This document shows, piece after piece, positions 8,447 through 15,281 of a stretch of 17,223 nucleotides of DNA. Origin of the DNA: Clostridiales bacterium. Its GTDB lineage: Bacteria; Bacillota; Clostridia; Lachnospirales; WQUN01. Under the pieces are notes generated by a model. It did not search any database. It saw only the letters and a program-made list of their open reading frames with translations, and was not told where the DNA came from. Both the position numbers and the translations under genes were made by a program. The stretch is from contig JAITPB010000129.1 of assembly GCA_031289625.1 (NCBI GenBank), forward strand, positions 1 to 17,223. Direction: 5' to 3'. The stretch's first letter is position 1, and each line of letters opens with the position of its first letter.

Positions 8447-8665
8447 TTATTCTTCTAATTGATAGCTCCAGCGCGGGGAGAGGAGCGTGGACGCGGCTGG
8501 CATGATTGAAGCGATCGCACTGGTGGCCGCGCTGGAGCTATTGGCGTCACCGGCGCCACTGTTTTTTTGACTGCGAAAATTATCTGGCGGGCTGCATTTC
8601 ATGTCCCAATAGCTCAAAAACTCTTTGATTAAATACACATTATCATTTTCATAGCGGGTCAGCAT
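8447..8665 (-). CDS. Unrecognised 72-aa protein
   Basis: I do not recognise this product. It starts MLTRYENDNVYLIKEFLSYW, a plausible amphipathic helix. A Ser/Ala/Asn-rich low-complexity stretch follows (about 35-60: GAGDANSSSAATSAIASIMPAAS), and it ends SPRWSYQLEE. There is no signal peptide; a single weak hydrophobic stretch (about 48-61) is not a convincing membrane segment. The case for a real gene is external to the protein: AAAGGAGG lies 6 nt before the ATG, one of the best ribosome binding sites in the window, and the bidirectional terminator stands right behind the stop. It sits convergent to a spore germination operon, so a spore-related role is possible but only a guess from location. 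Confidence 0.65.
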   Translation of the reverse strand: MLTRYENDNVYLIKEFLSYWDMKCSPPDNFRSQKNSGAGDANSSSAATSAIASIMPAASTLLSPRWSYQLEE

Positions 8666-8759
8666 GGGCGGCCTCCTTTTGGAAACTGAAATTGGGAATC
8701 TAAAAGCGGTTATTGTTTATTTGCAATATATGACGCGGCAAAAGATAAGTGAACCGCTC

Positions 8760-8788
8760 TTGACAGAGTGACGCGGGGACATTATAGT
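8760..8788 (+). promoter_or_regulatory. Sigma-A-like promoter of the HI0933-type flavoprotein
   Basis: A perfect TTGACA (8760-8765), a 17-bp spacer and TATAGT (8783-8788). Transcription would begin near 8795. That leaves the AGGTGA at 8803-8808 in the leader and favours translation from ATG 8817 over GTG 8805. Confidence 0.7.
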
Positions 8789-8809
8789 GGAAAGGACAGG
8801 TTAGGTGAA
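8781..8809 (-). promoter_or_regulatory. Possible divergent promoter for the 72-aa gene
   Basis: On the minus strand TTCACC (8809-8804), a 17-bp spacer and a perfect TATAAT (8786-8781) face the small gene. Its -10 overlaps the -10 of the plus-strand promoter. The predicted leader is about 110 nt. The -35 is only a partial match. Confidence 0.4.
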
Positions 8810-8816
8810 CGCTTGC

Positions 8817-10055
8817 ATGGCAAAAAATATTATCGTCGCCGGCGGGGGCGCGGCGGGGCTTATGGCGGCAATCGCCGCGGCGATTGCCGCCGCTGACGTG
8901 GGCGCGCCTGAAACGATAACGGTTCTGGAAAAAATGGAGCGCGTTGGCAAAAAAATATTGGCCACCGGCAATGGCCGGTGCAACTTGAGCAATTGGAACG
9001 CTTGCGCCGGGCATACTCATTATCACGGCGAAGCGCCGGAGTTTGCGGAGCGGGCGCTGAACGCGTTTAACCCTGAAAAAACGCTCGCCTTTTTTCAGCG
9101 ATGGGGTTTGATGTGCAAAACAGAAGACGACGGCAGGATATATCCCATGTGCAATCAGGCTTCCGCCGTATTAGACATCTTGCGCGGCGCGCTGGATCAT
9201 TTAGGCGTGCATGTGCGCAAAGCGGACGTGTCTGACATTTCTATCCAGAAAAAAGGATTTGCCGTTTCGATACACGGCGGCGAGCGATTGGCCTGTGATA
9301 AAGTGATTGTGGCCACAGGAGGCCGCGCGGCTCCCGCATTGGGCGGCAGCGGCGGCGGATATGCCCTCATGGAAAAAATGGGGCACAGCATAACGCCCGT
9401 GTATCCTGCGCTGGTTCAGCTGCGAAGCGATTCGCCATGGATGAAACGCCTCAAAGGCATCCGCGCGCGCGGGGGCATCACGTTACAATCCAGCGGGCGG
9501 GTTTTGATCGAGAGGGTAGGGGAGTTGCAATTCACCGGCTATGGCGTTTCCGGCATTCCCGCGCTGGACGCGTCGGGCTTTGCCTCAAACCAAAAAACCT
9601 GTGAAGCCCTCTTGGATTTTGCGCCGGACATGACGCCGGAAGATTTGAATCAATGTTTGGCCTCACGCGCGAAAGCGCTTTCGCATGTCAGCATGGATCG
9701 GTTTTTCATCGGCTTTTTTCACCGCTTGATGGGGGAAATGTTTGTCAAATACGCGGGCGTCCCCTTGACGCTTCCCGCCGCGGATCTAAGTTCTGAACAA
9801 ATGAGCGCGTTGGTTAGCGCGATCAAATGTTTCACGGTTCCGATCGCCGGAACCAACGGCTTTTCAGAAGCCCAGGTTACAGGCGGCGGCGTGCGCGTCC
9901 AGGAGATGAATCCCTCCACGATGGAATCCAAAAAACAAAAAGGGCTGTACGCCGCCGGGGAACTATTGGACATTTACGGCGACTGCGGCGGTTATAATCT
10001 GCAATGGGCCTGGTCGTCCGGCTATGCCGCCGGCGTGTCTGCGGCTCTGGACTAA
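8817..10055 (+). CDS. BaiN/HI0933-family NAD(P)/FAD-dependent oxidoreductase
   Basis: A flavoprotein of 412 aa, family COG2081 (HI0933/RdsA/BaiN). Visible signatures are the FAD dinucleotide-binding motif VAGGGAAGLMAA (7-18), the family-specific GKKILATGNGRCNLSN (44-59), ATGGRAAPALGGSGGGYALMEKMGH and the C-terminal GLYAAGELLDIYGDCGGYNLQWAWSSG. One relative, BaiN, has been linked to bile acid dehydroxylation, but most members have no proven substrate and I do not infer that activity here. ATG 8817 is chosen over GTG 8805 because the promoter position leaves only the later start with a usable ribosome binding site, and the Rossmann strand then begins at residue 4 as usual. Odd point: the first helix carries an extra IAAA repeat (AAIAAAIAAAD) encoded by a perfect 28-bp palindrome. 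The next gene begins 13 nt downstream, so the two are probably co-transcribed. Confidence 0.93.
   Translation: MAKNIIVAGGGAAGLMAAIAAAIAAADVGAPETITVLEKMERVGKKILATGNGRCNLSNWNACAGHTHYHGEAPEFAERALNAFNPEKTLAFFQRWGLMCKTEDDGRIYPMCNQASAVLDILRGALDHLGVHVRKADVSDISIQKKGFAVSIHGGERLACDKVIVATGGRAAPALGGSGGGYALMEKMGHSITPVYPALVQLRSDSPWMKRLKGIRARGGITLQSSGRVLIERVGELQFTGYGVSGIPALDASGFASNQKTCEALLDFAPDMTPEDLNQCLASRAKALSHVSMDRFFIGFFHRLMGEMFVKYAGVPLTLPAADLSSEQMSALVSAIKCFTVPIAGTNGFSEAQVTGGGVRVQEMNPSTMESKKQKGLYAAGELLDIYGDCGGYNLQWAWSSGYAAGVSAALD
8864..8891. repeat. Perfect 28-bp palindrome within the flavoprotein gene
   Basis: Each 14-base arm (ggcggcaatcgccg) is the exact reverse complement of the other, with no spacer. 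It lies 47 bases into the coding sequence and encodes the duplicated Ala/Ile helix segment after the FAD-binding glycines. Confidence 0.9.
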
Positions 10056-10068
10056 ATACATAATAGGC

Positions 10069-11638
10069 GTGGTCAATTTGTTCATCCAAAATCTGAAAAT
10101 GCCCCTGGACTTCGACGAAGAGGCTTTGAAAAAAAAAGCTGCGTAAAATCCTGCGTGGTTCCAAAAATCCGCGCTACCGCATTGTCCAGCAATACCGTAT
10201 TGTCCGACAATCCATTGACGCGCGGGACAAAGAAAATATTCATTTTGTGCTGTCGATAGAGGTAAATTCTGAACCGCAAAAAGAAAAACAGACGGCGCTT
10301 TCCATGGCCCAAAGGATGAAACAGCCGCCTATCGTCGTTGGCAGCGGCCCTGCCGGGCTTTTTTGCGCCCTAGCCCTGGCTCGCGCGGGCTTGCCGCCCA
10401 TCATTTTGGAACGCGGCAAAGACGTGGACAGACGTCAGACGGATGTGGAGCTGTTTTGGAAGACCGGCGTCCTGCAAACCAATTCGAATGTGCAATTTGG
10501 GGAAGGGGGCGCCGGTACTTTTTCAGACGGCAAACTGACCACCGGTGTACACGGCCCGTATGTGCGCCGCGTGCTGGAAGAATTTGTGAATGCCGGAGCG
10601 CCTTCTGAAATCCTGTACCGGGCAAAGCCGCATATCGGAACGGATCATCTGCGGGAGGTGGTGAAAAATCTCCGGCGCATCATACAGGAACACGGCGGGG
10701 AATTTCGTTTCGAACATCAATTCACCGGCTTTTCCACGGAAAACGGCCGCCTCTGTTCGGTGCGCGCGGTGCGCGCGCAAACGCCGGAACATGCCTATTC
10801 GGAAGCGGCCAGCGCGGTGGTTTTGGCCATCGGACACAGCGCCCGCGATACTTTTTCGATGCTGCTCGAAAATCATATCCGCATGGAACAGAAAAATTTT
10901 TCCGTGGGCGTCCGCATCGAACATCCGCAAGAAAAGATTGATCAAAGCCAATATGGAAAATTTGCCGGGCATCCCGCCCTCGGCCCCGCGGATTATAAAC
11001 TCAGCGCGCATCTGGCGGACGGCAGAGGCGTCTATACGTTTTGCATGTGTCCGGGAGGGCGCGTCGTCGCGGCGGCTTCGGAAGAAAATCATCTTGTGAC
11101 CAATGGAATGAGCCGCTTCGCGAGAGATGAACGCAACACCAACAGCGCACTGCTGGTGTCGGTAGACGCGAAAGATTTCGGCGGCGATCATCCCCTTGCC
11201 GGCGTACAATTTCAAAAAAATTTGGAGCGGCGGGCATTCGCGTTGGGCGGCGGCGGATTTATAGCGCCGGCGCAACTGGCGGGGGATTTTTTGCTGGGCC
11301 GGGAAAGCTGTGGGGTAGGGGAGGTAGGGCCTTCTTATCGTCCCGGCGTCCGCTGGACGGATTTGCGCGGGCTGTTCTCCGGTGAAATCACGCGAGCGCT
11401 CCAGCAAGCGATTTTGCTGTTTGGACAAAAAATAGAAGGGTTTTCCTCTTATGACGCGGTACTGACGGCTGTGGAAAGCCGCAGTTCTTCCCCTGTGCGC
11501 ATCTGGCGCGGCGCATCCGGCGCCTCCAGCGCCGCGGGCTTGTACCCTTGCGGGGTAGGGGCCGGATACGCGGGCGGCATCGTATCCGCCGCTGTGGACG
11601 GAATGAAATGTGCGCAGACAATATTGACATCCAACTAA
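10069..11638 (+). CDS. FAD-dependent dehydrogenase (COG2509 type), frameshifted near the 5' end
   Basis: A flavoprotein of the uncharacterised COG2509 group. The main open part starts at GTG 10247 (463 aa): PPIVVGSGPAGLFCALALARAG (FAD-binding), NVQFGEGGAGTFSDGKLTTGV, PHIGTDHLREVVKNL, and the C-terminal CGVGEVGPSYRPGVRW and CGVGAGYAGGIVSAAVDG. Family members carry an extra N-terminal domain of about 60-90 residues. That domain is present upstream but out of frame: GTG 10069 gives MVNLFIQNLKMPLDFDEEALKKK and hits TAA at 10147-10149, while the next frame continues LRKILRGSKNPRYRIVQQYRIV into the main part. Removing one A from the A9 run at 10129-10137 joins them into about 522 aa, the usual family length. 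This could be a mutation, a homopolymer sequencing error or transcriptional slippage. TTG 10078 is an alternative start. Confidence 0.85.
10129..10137 (+). other. A9 homopolymer at the frameshift site
   Basis: Nine consecutive A follow TTG and precede GCTGCGTAA. With nine the frame ends at TAA 10147-10149; with eight it reads AAA AAA AAG CTG and joins the downstream dehydrogenase frame. A -1 ribosomal shift on A-AAA-AAG would not enter that frame; loss of one A (or a +1 shift) would. Confidence 0.85.
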
Positions 11639-12402
11639 AGAAATTGTATCATAAACAGGAAAGATTATCCTATTATCCCAAAAGGGGGCCGCTTAGCATT
11701 AAAGCAAAAGCCGCGATTGTGATAGCCGCTTGTATATTGACAGCGCTGTCTCCGCTGTTTCGAATCAGGAACATCGAGATTACAGGCAATCAGGCGTTGT
11801 CCGAAGAAATGGTTTTGCAGGCCCTGGGCTTGACAAAATCTGTTAATATACTCTTCTACAATACACGCTCGGCGGTTCGAAACATTCAAAAAAATCAGTT
11901 TCTCGAAAAAATAACGCTGCGAAAGATTCCGCCCAGTACCATATCCGTAAACATCCAGGAGCGTCAGGTGTGCGGATATGTTCCTTATATGGGTTCTTAT
12001 CTCTTCATAGACAAAGACGGCAGAGTCATCCACATCAGTTCATCCTTTCAAGAAGAGCTGCCGCTTGTAGTTGGTTTGCGTTTCTCCGGGTTTCATTTGG
12101 GCGAGCTTCTGGAAGTGAACAATCAAGACGCCTTCGATATTATTGTCATTTTAACGCGGCTGTTTCAAAAATATGAATTGGACGATCAGATGATTGGCAA
12201 AATGGATGTGTCTGACGTGAACGACGTTCATTTGACCGCGTATAACATTGATGTGGCTATCGGCGGGTTAGAGGATGCCGATGCCAAAATCCGCACGTTG
12301 AAAGAAATTATACTGCACCAACTTCCCAACGCGCCGCGGGTGAAAGGCTCTTTGGACATCCGCGAGATAGGCGGGCAGTATATTTTTAAGGCTTTAACCT
12401 GA
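11608..12402 (+). CDS. divIB: Cell division protein DivIB/FtsQ
   Basis: A bitopic divisome protein of 264 aa that with DivIC and FtsL controls septal wall synthesis. The layout is typical: a short basic cytoplasmic tail (1-32, PKRGPLSIKAK), one membrane segment (about 33-51, AKAAIVIAACILTALSPLF), an extracytoplasmic POTRA domain (about 51-120: FRIRNIEITGNQALSEEMVLQAL, with LRKIPPSTISVNIQERQ at its end) and the FtsQ/DivIB beta domain. ATG 11608 overlaps the end of the preceding dehydrogenase gene by 31 bases and has only GGACGGA near it, so the start is uncertain. A TTG at 11644 is another option. A promoter-like sequence at 11624-11652 lies downstream of the chosen start. ftsZ follows 40 nt later without ftsA. 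Confidence 0.9.
   Translation: MCADNIDIQLKKLYHKQERLSYYPKRGPLSIKAKAAIVIAACILTALSPLFRIRNIEITGNQALSEEMVLQALGLTKSVNILFYNTRSAVRNIQKNQFLEKITLRKIPPSTISVNIQERQVCGYVPYMGSYLFIDKDGRVIHISSSFQEELPLVVGLRFSGFHLGELLEVNNQDAFDIIVILTRLFQKYELDDQMIGKMDVSDVNDVHLTAYNIDVAIGGLEDADAKIRTLKEIILHQLPNAPRVKGSLDIREIGGQYIFKALT
11624..11652 (+). promoter_or_regulatory. Promoter-like sequence at the divIB 5' end
   Basis: A perfect TTGACA (11624-11629), a 17-bp spacer and TATCAT (11647-11652, five of six). It could add transcription into divIB-ftsZ independent of the flavoprotein genes. The predicted start near 11659 falls inside divIB as annotated, so it may serve ftsZ, imply a later divIB start, or be fortuitous. Confidence 0.4.
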
Positions 12403-12442
12403 AACTATCATTTTTACGATTTCTACAAAGGAGGGCGTTATT

Positions 12443-13717
12443 TTGATTGATATAGATGTAACGCAGGATACGAAAGCTAGGATTAAAGTGATTGGCGTGG
12501 GTGGGGGCGGCAATAACGCGGTCGATCGCATGATCCAGGAAAATATTCAATACATAGATTTTATTTCCTGCAATACGGATCATCAGGCGCTGGAACGCTC
12601 CAAATCATCTGTGCGTATTCAATTGGGCGAAAAATTAACGCGCGGTTTGGGCGCGGGCGGCAAACCGGAAATCGGCAAGCGCGCCGCCGAAGAAACCCGC
12701 GATCAGGTGGGGCAGGCCATTACCAACACAGATATGCTTTTTGTGACCGCCGGCATGGGCGGCGGCACAGGAACCGGCGCGGCGCCCATCATCGCGGGCA
12801 TCGCGCGCGAAATGGGCATACTGACGGTGGGCGTGGTAACGAAACCCTTTGACTTTGAAGGCGTCCCCAGAATGAAAAACGCGCTGGAAGGCATTGCGGA
12901 ACTGAAAAAAAACGTCGATACCCTCGTCATCATTCCCAACGAAAAGCTAGTCGATTTGATTGACGATGATATGACTTTAGAAGATTCTTTCCGCAAAGCG
13001 GATGAAGTGCTGCGCCAGGGCGTTCTGGGCATCAGCGATCTCATTCTGAAGGAAGGGCTGATTAACCTGGATTTCGCCGACGTGCATACCGTCATGTTTG
13101 AAAAAGGCATCGCGCACATGGGCGTAGGCCGGGCCTCTGGCAAAAACAAAACAGAATTGGCCGCTGAACTGGCCATCAAAAGCCCGCTGCTGGAAACCAC
13201 CATTGACGGCGCGAAAAGCGCGATCATCAGTTTTTCCGGCGACGCGACGCTAGGCCTAAAAGACATCAACGCGGCCGCGAAAATCATCCGGGCCGCCATC
13301 GATCCGGAGGCGGAAATTATTTTTGGCGCCACCATCCGGGAAGATTTAAAAGATGAGGTCATCGTCACCGTCATCGCCACAGGCTTGGAAGAAAAGGATC
13401 TGAGTATCAAGCCGAAAACCCGATCCGCTCCTAATGTGAAAGCATTTCCGCCCGTGACGAAGCCGGACGAAAAAGAAATGCGTGATCGCGAACGCGAGCG
13501 CGACATCCGGGAGACACGGGATCGCGAGCCTATGGAGAAACTCGATAAATTAGAAAAACTCGATAAATTGGAAAAACTGGATAAATTAGATAAAGAGGAT
13601 AAAGAAAACGACATGGAAGTTCTGGAGGCTCCGCGCGCAGCGGAAATGCCGCCGCTCCGTGAGCTGGACGACATTCCGTTTGATATTCCCATTTTTTTAC
13701 GAAGCAAAAGAAATTAA
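12443..13717 (+). CDS. ftsZ: Cell division GTPase FtsZ
   Basis: The tubulin homologue that forms the Z ring, 424 aa. Signatures are IKVIGVGGGGNNAVDRM (14-30), the GTP-binding tubulin signature GGGTGTGA (106-113), VTKPFDFEG and the T7 loop NLDFADV (208-214) with catalytic Asp210 and Asp213. After the C-terminal domain (ends about 320) comes a charged variable linker containing RDRERERDIRETRDRE and three exact EKLDKL hexads (365-382). The conserved C-terminal peptide DDIPFDIPIFLR follows, through which FtsZ binds FtsA, SepF, EzrA or ZapD-like partners. The start is TTG at 12443, fixed by a near-perfect AAAGGAGGG (12427-12435) 7 nt upstream; there is no competing ATG. It is the last gene of the plus-strand block, closed by a terminator beginning at its stop codon. 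Confidence 0.99.
   Translation: MIDIDVTQDTKARIKVIGVGGGGNNAVDRMIQENIQYIDFISCNTDHQALERSKSSVRIQLGEKLTRGLGAGGKPEIGKRAAEETRDQVGQAITNTDMLFVTAGMGGGTGTGAAPIIAGIAREMGILTVGVVTKPFDFEGVPRMKNALEGIAELKKNVDTLVIIPNEKLVDLIDDDMTLEDSFRKADEVLRQGVLGISDLILKEGLINLDFADVHTVMFEKGIAHMGVGRASGKNKTELAAELAIKSPLLETTIDGAKSAIISFSGDATLGLKDINAAAKIIRAAIDPEAEIIFGATIREDLKDEVIVTVIATGLEEKDLSIKPKTRSAPNVKAFPPVTKPDEKEMRDRERERDIRETRDREPMEKLDKLEKLDKLEKLDKLDKEDKENDMEVLEAPRAAEMPPLRELDDIPFDIPIFLRSKRN
13535..13606. repeat. 18-bp tandem repeat in the FtsZ linker
   Basis: Three consecutive 18-bp units (13535-13552, 13553-13570, 13571-13588; type gaaaaactcgataaatta) differ at single bases and each encode EKLDKL. A degenerate unit (gataaagaggataaagaa, DKEDKE) follows. 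Confidence 0.9.
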
Positions 13718-13745
13718 AAAGGGCGGCCTGAGCCGTCTTTTTTTT
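13718..13745 (+). terminator. Rho-independent terminator of ftsZ
   Basis: GGGCGGC (13721-13727) pairs with GCCGTCT (13732-13738), with two G-T pairs and a CTGA loop. The stem is extended by A-T pairs into a run of eight T (13738-13745). Confidence 0.88.
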
Positions 13746-13820
13746 GGGCAAATTTTGGACAAAAAATAAATTGGGATCAAATTATTCGTCAAAGATGTAT
13801 TTCGCGAATAGTTATATTTA

Positions 13821-13845
13821 CAGAGGCGCGCCTCCCCTGCCTCTG
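13821..13845. repeat. Unassigned hairpin between the convergent operons
   Basis: CAGAGG (13821-13826) can pair with CCTCTG (13840-13845), and a nested alternative palindrome GAGGCGCGCCTC covers 13823-13834. No T run follows on either strand, so it is not an ordinary terminator. The rest of the 13746-13863 gap is AT-rich and shows nothing else I can name. Confidence 0.45.
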
Positions 13846-13863
13846 TTATCGTAAGTCTGCGCA

Positions 13864-13886
13864 TAAAAAAGCCCTCCGCGGAGGGC
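13864..13886 (-). terminator. Rho-independent terminator of the rapZ-whiA operon
   Basis: GCCCTCCGCGGAGGGC (13871-13886) is a perfect palindrome followed, on the minus strand, by six T. It begins directly after the stop codon of the CBS-domain membrane protein. Confidence 0.92.
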
Positions 13887-15191
13887 TTATTCTGTTTTGC
13901 GGATCATCACTTCGGTGACGCGTTTTTCTTCCACCTTACTGACTTTCAGCAAAAGTCCGTTGTAGGTAATCTCCGGCTGATTGGCGTCGGCTGGAATGCG
14001 TCCCAATTGGCTGATGATAAAACCGCTCAGCGTGTTATAATCTTCAACCGGCAGATCTACATCAAAATAATCGGCGATCTCCGCCAAGTCAGACCCGCCG
14101 TTGACAATGTACGTGTTATCGCTCATATCCACGATATCCGGCTTTTCTTCCTCATCGTACTCGTCAAAAATATTGCCCATCACTTCCTCAATGAGATCCT
14201 CCATGGTTACAATGCCGAGCGTCCCACTGTATTCATCCAATACAACCGCCACATGAATTTTATTTTTTTGCATATCCTCAAAGAGTTCATCTGTTTTGAC
14301 GGAAAATGGAACAAAATGGGGCTTGCGTATCAGTTCGCGAAGATTCATCTCATGCAAATTGTTATTGATTATGTATTTCATCACATCTTTGATATGAAGA
14401 ATACCGATAATATCGTCAATACTGTCCTCGAAAACCGGAATGCGCGAAAATTTTTCGTTTTCCAGCACATGAATCAATTCTTCTTCGTCCGCGTCTGCGG
14501 GCAGAGCGATAATGTCCGTCCGGTGCGTGCAAATGTCGTCCGCCGTTTTATCGTTAAACTCAAAGACATTGTTGATCATTTCCATTTCTGTCTCATCTAT
14601 CGCGCCCGTATCACCGCCCGCGTCCAGGATCAGACGGATTTCTTCTTCCGTAACGTCGCCGGTCTGCGCGTCCAAATCCACGCCGCCCAGCACTTTGGCG
14701 AAAAAGTTGGTGGAAAGGGACAATATTTTCACGAAAGGCTTCATCAGCCGCGAGAGCGTGTAAATAGGCGTGATCATCACCAAGGCGATGCTGTCCGCTT
14801 TTTTCATGGCGATTCGTTTGGGCGCCAGTTCGCCGAAGACCAGCTCAAAGTACGCCAGCGCCATGGTAATGACGACGACGGATACCGGCGTCAATGCGGA
14901 CGGGGACATATCCACCCCGGCGCGGATCAAAAAATCCGTGAGCGAATCGGCAAAAGACTCCGCCGCGAACGCGCCGGAAAAAAGCGCGATAATGGAAATG
15001 CCGATCTGTATGGTCGCCAGCAGATTGTTTGGGTTTTCTACCATCTGACGCAGCAGGACGGCTCTTTTATCGCCTTCTTCCGCCTTTTTGCGCAGCCTGT
15101 TTTGGTTGACGCTGATCAAAGCGATCTCCGTGGCCGCGAACAGACTGTTGCATAAGATCAGCAGGATCAATACGCCTATTTTGCCTGACAA
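13887..15191 (-). CDS. CNNM/CBS/CorC-domain membrane protein (hemolysin family)
   Basis: A membrane protein of 434 aa of the HlyC/CorC family with an N-terminal CNNM transporter domain (about 1-180). Hydrophobic segments lie at about 4-27, 57-77, 103-121 and 135-156, and PKRIA at 124-128 is the family motif. A CBS pair follows (about 205-340: FSRIPVFEDSIDDIIGILHIKDV, and VVLDEYSGTLGIVTMEDLIEEVMGNIFDE), then a C-terminal CorC/HlyC domain (about 355-432). Relatives are linked to magnesium or cobalt efflux and sodium-coupled metal export; haemolysis is a historical label. The TTG start at 15191 has CGGAGGT 8 nt upstream, the last of an array of such motifs. It is the last gene of the minus-strand operon, 90 nt after the HPr-like gene and tightly followed by a terminator. 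The exact ion is not visible. Confidence 0.92.
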   Translation of the reverse strand: MSGKIGVLILLILCNSLFAATEIALISVNQNRLRKKAEEGDKRAVLLRQMVENPNNLLATIQIGISIIALFSGAFAAESFADSLTDFLIRAGVDMSPSALTPVSVVVITMALAYFELVFGELAPKRIAMKKADSIALVMITPIYTLSRLMKPFVKILSLSTNFFAKVLGGVDLDAQTGDVTEEEIRLILDAGGDTGAIDETEMEMINNVFEFNDKTADDICTHRTDIIALPADADEEELIHVLENEKFSRIPVFEDSIDDIIGILHIKDVMKYIINNNLHEMNLRELIRKPHFVPFSVKTDELFEDMQKNKIHVAVVLDEYSGTLGIVTMEDLIEEVMGNIFDEYDEEEKPDIVDMSDNTYIVNGGSDLAEIADYFDVDLPVEDYNTLSGFIISQLGRIPADANQPEITYNGLLLKVSKVEEKRVTEVMIRKTE

Positions 15192-15197
15192 GGTTTT

Positions 15198-15267
15198 CTA
15201 CCTCCGGTTTTCTGCCTCCGGTCCTCTAGCGCCGGTTTGCCGCCTCCGGTCTTCTGCCTCCGGCTGC
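15198..15267 (-). repeat. Five tandem 14-bp repeats carrying GGAGG motifs
   Basis: Five consecutive 14-bp units fill most of the 90-bp gap between the HPr-like gene and the CBS protein gene: 15198-15211, 15212-15225, 15226-15239, 15240-15253 and 15254-15267. On the minus strand the consensus is roughly CCGGAGGCAGAAAA. Four units contain GGAGG; the middle one has CCGGCGC instead. The unit nearest the TTG start supplies the ribosome binding site. Confidence 0.85.
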
Positions 15268-15281
15268 TTTCATTCCATAAT

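Noticed and set aside
9669..9684. 16-bp perfect palindrome gcgaaagcgctttcgc in the flavoprotein gene
   Set aside because: It is inside coding sequence, spans common codons and shows no protein-level oddity. Probably chance.
10131..10138. A-AAA-AAG as a programmed -1 ribosomal frameshift site
   Set aside because: A -1 shift leads into the wrong frame. The downstream dehydrogenase needs one base skipped or one A lost.
10523..11428. Minus-strand open frame of 301 codons opposite the FAD-dependent dehydrogenase
   Set aside because: It is antisense to strongly conserved flavoprotein motifs and unlike any family I know.
12703..13707. Minus-strand open frame of 334 codons opposite ftsZ
   Set aside because: It is Ser/Arg-rich low complexity arising from the reverse complement of ftsZ, including its repeat linker, and contains no known motif.
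14007..15155. Plus-strand open frame of 382 codons opposite the CBS-domain membrane protein
   Set aside because: The minus-strand frame shows CNNM, CBS and CorC motifs, ribosome binding site and terminator. The plus-strand frame has none of these.
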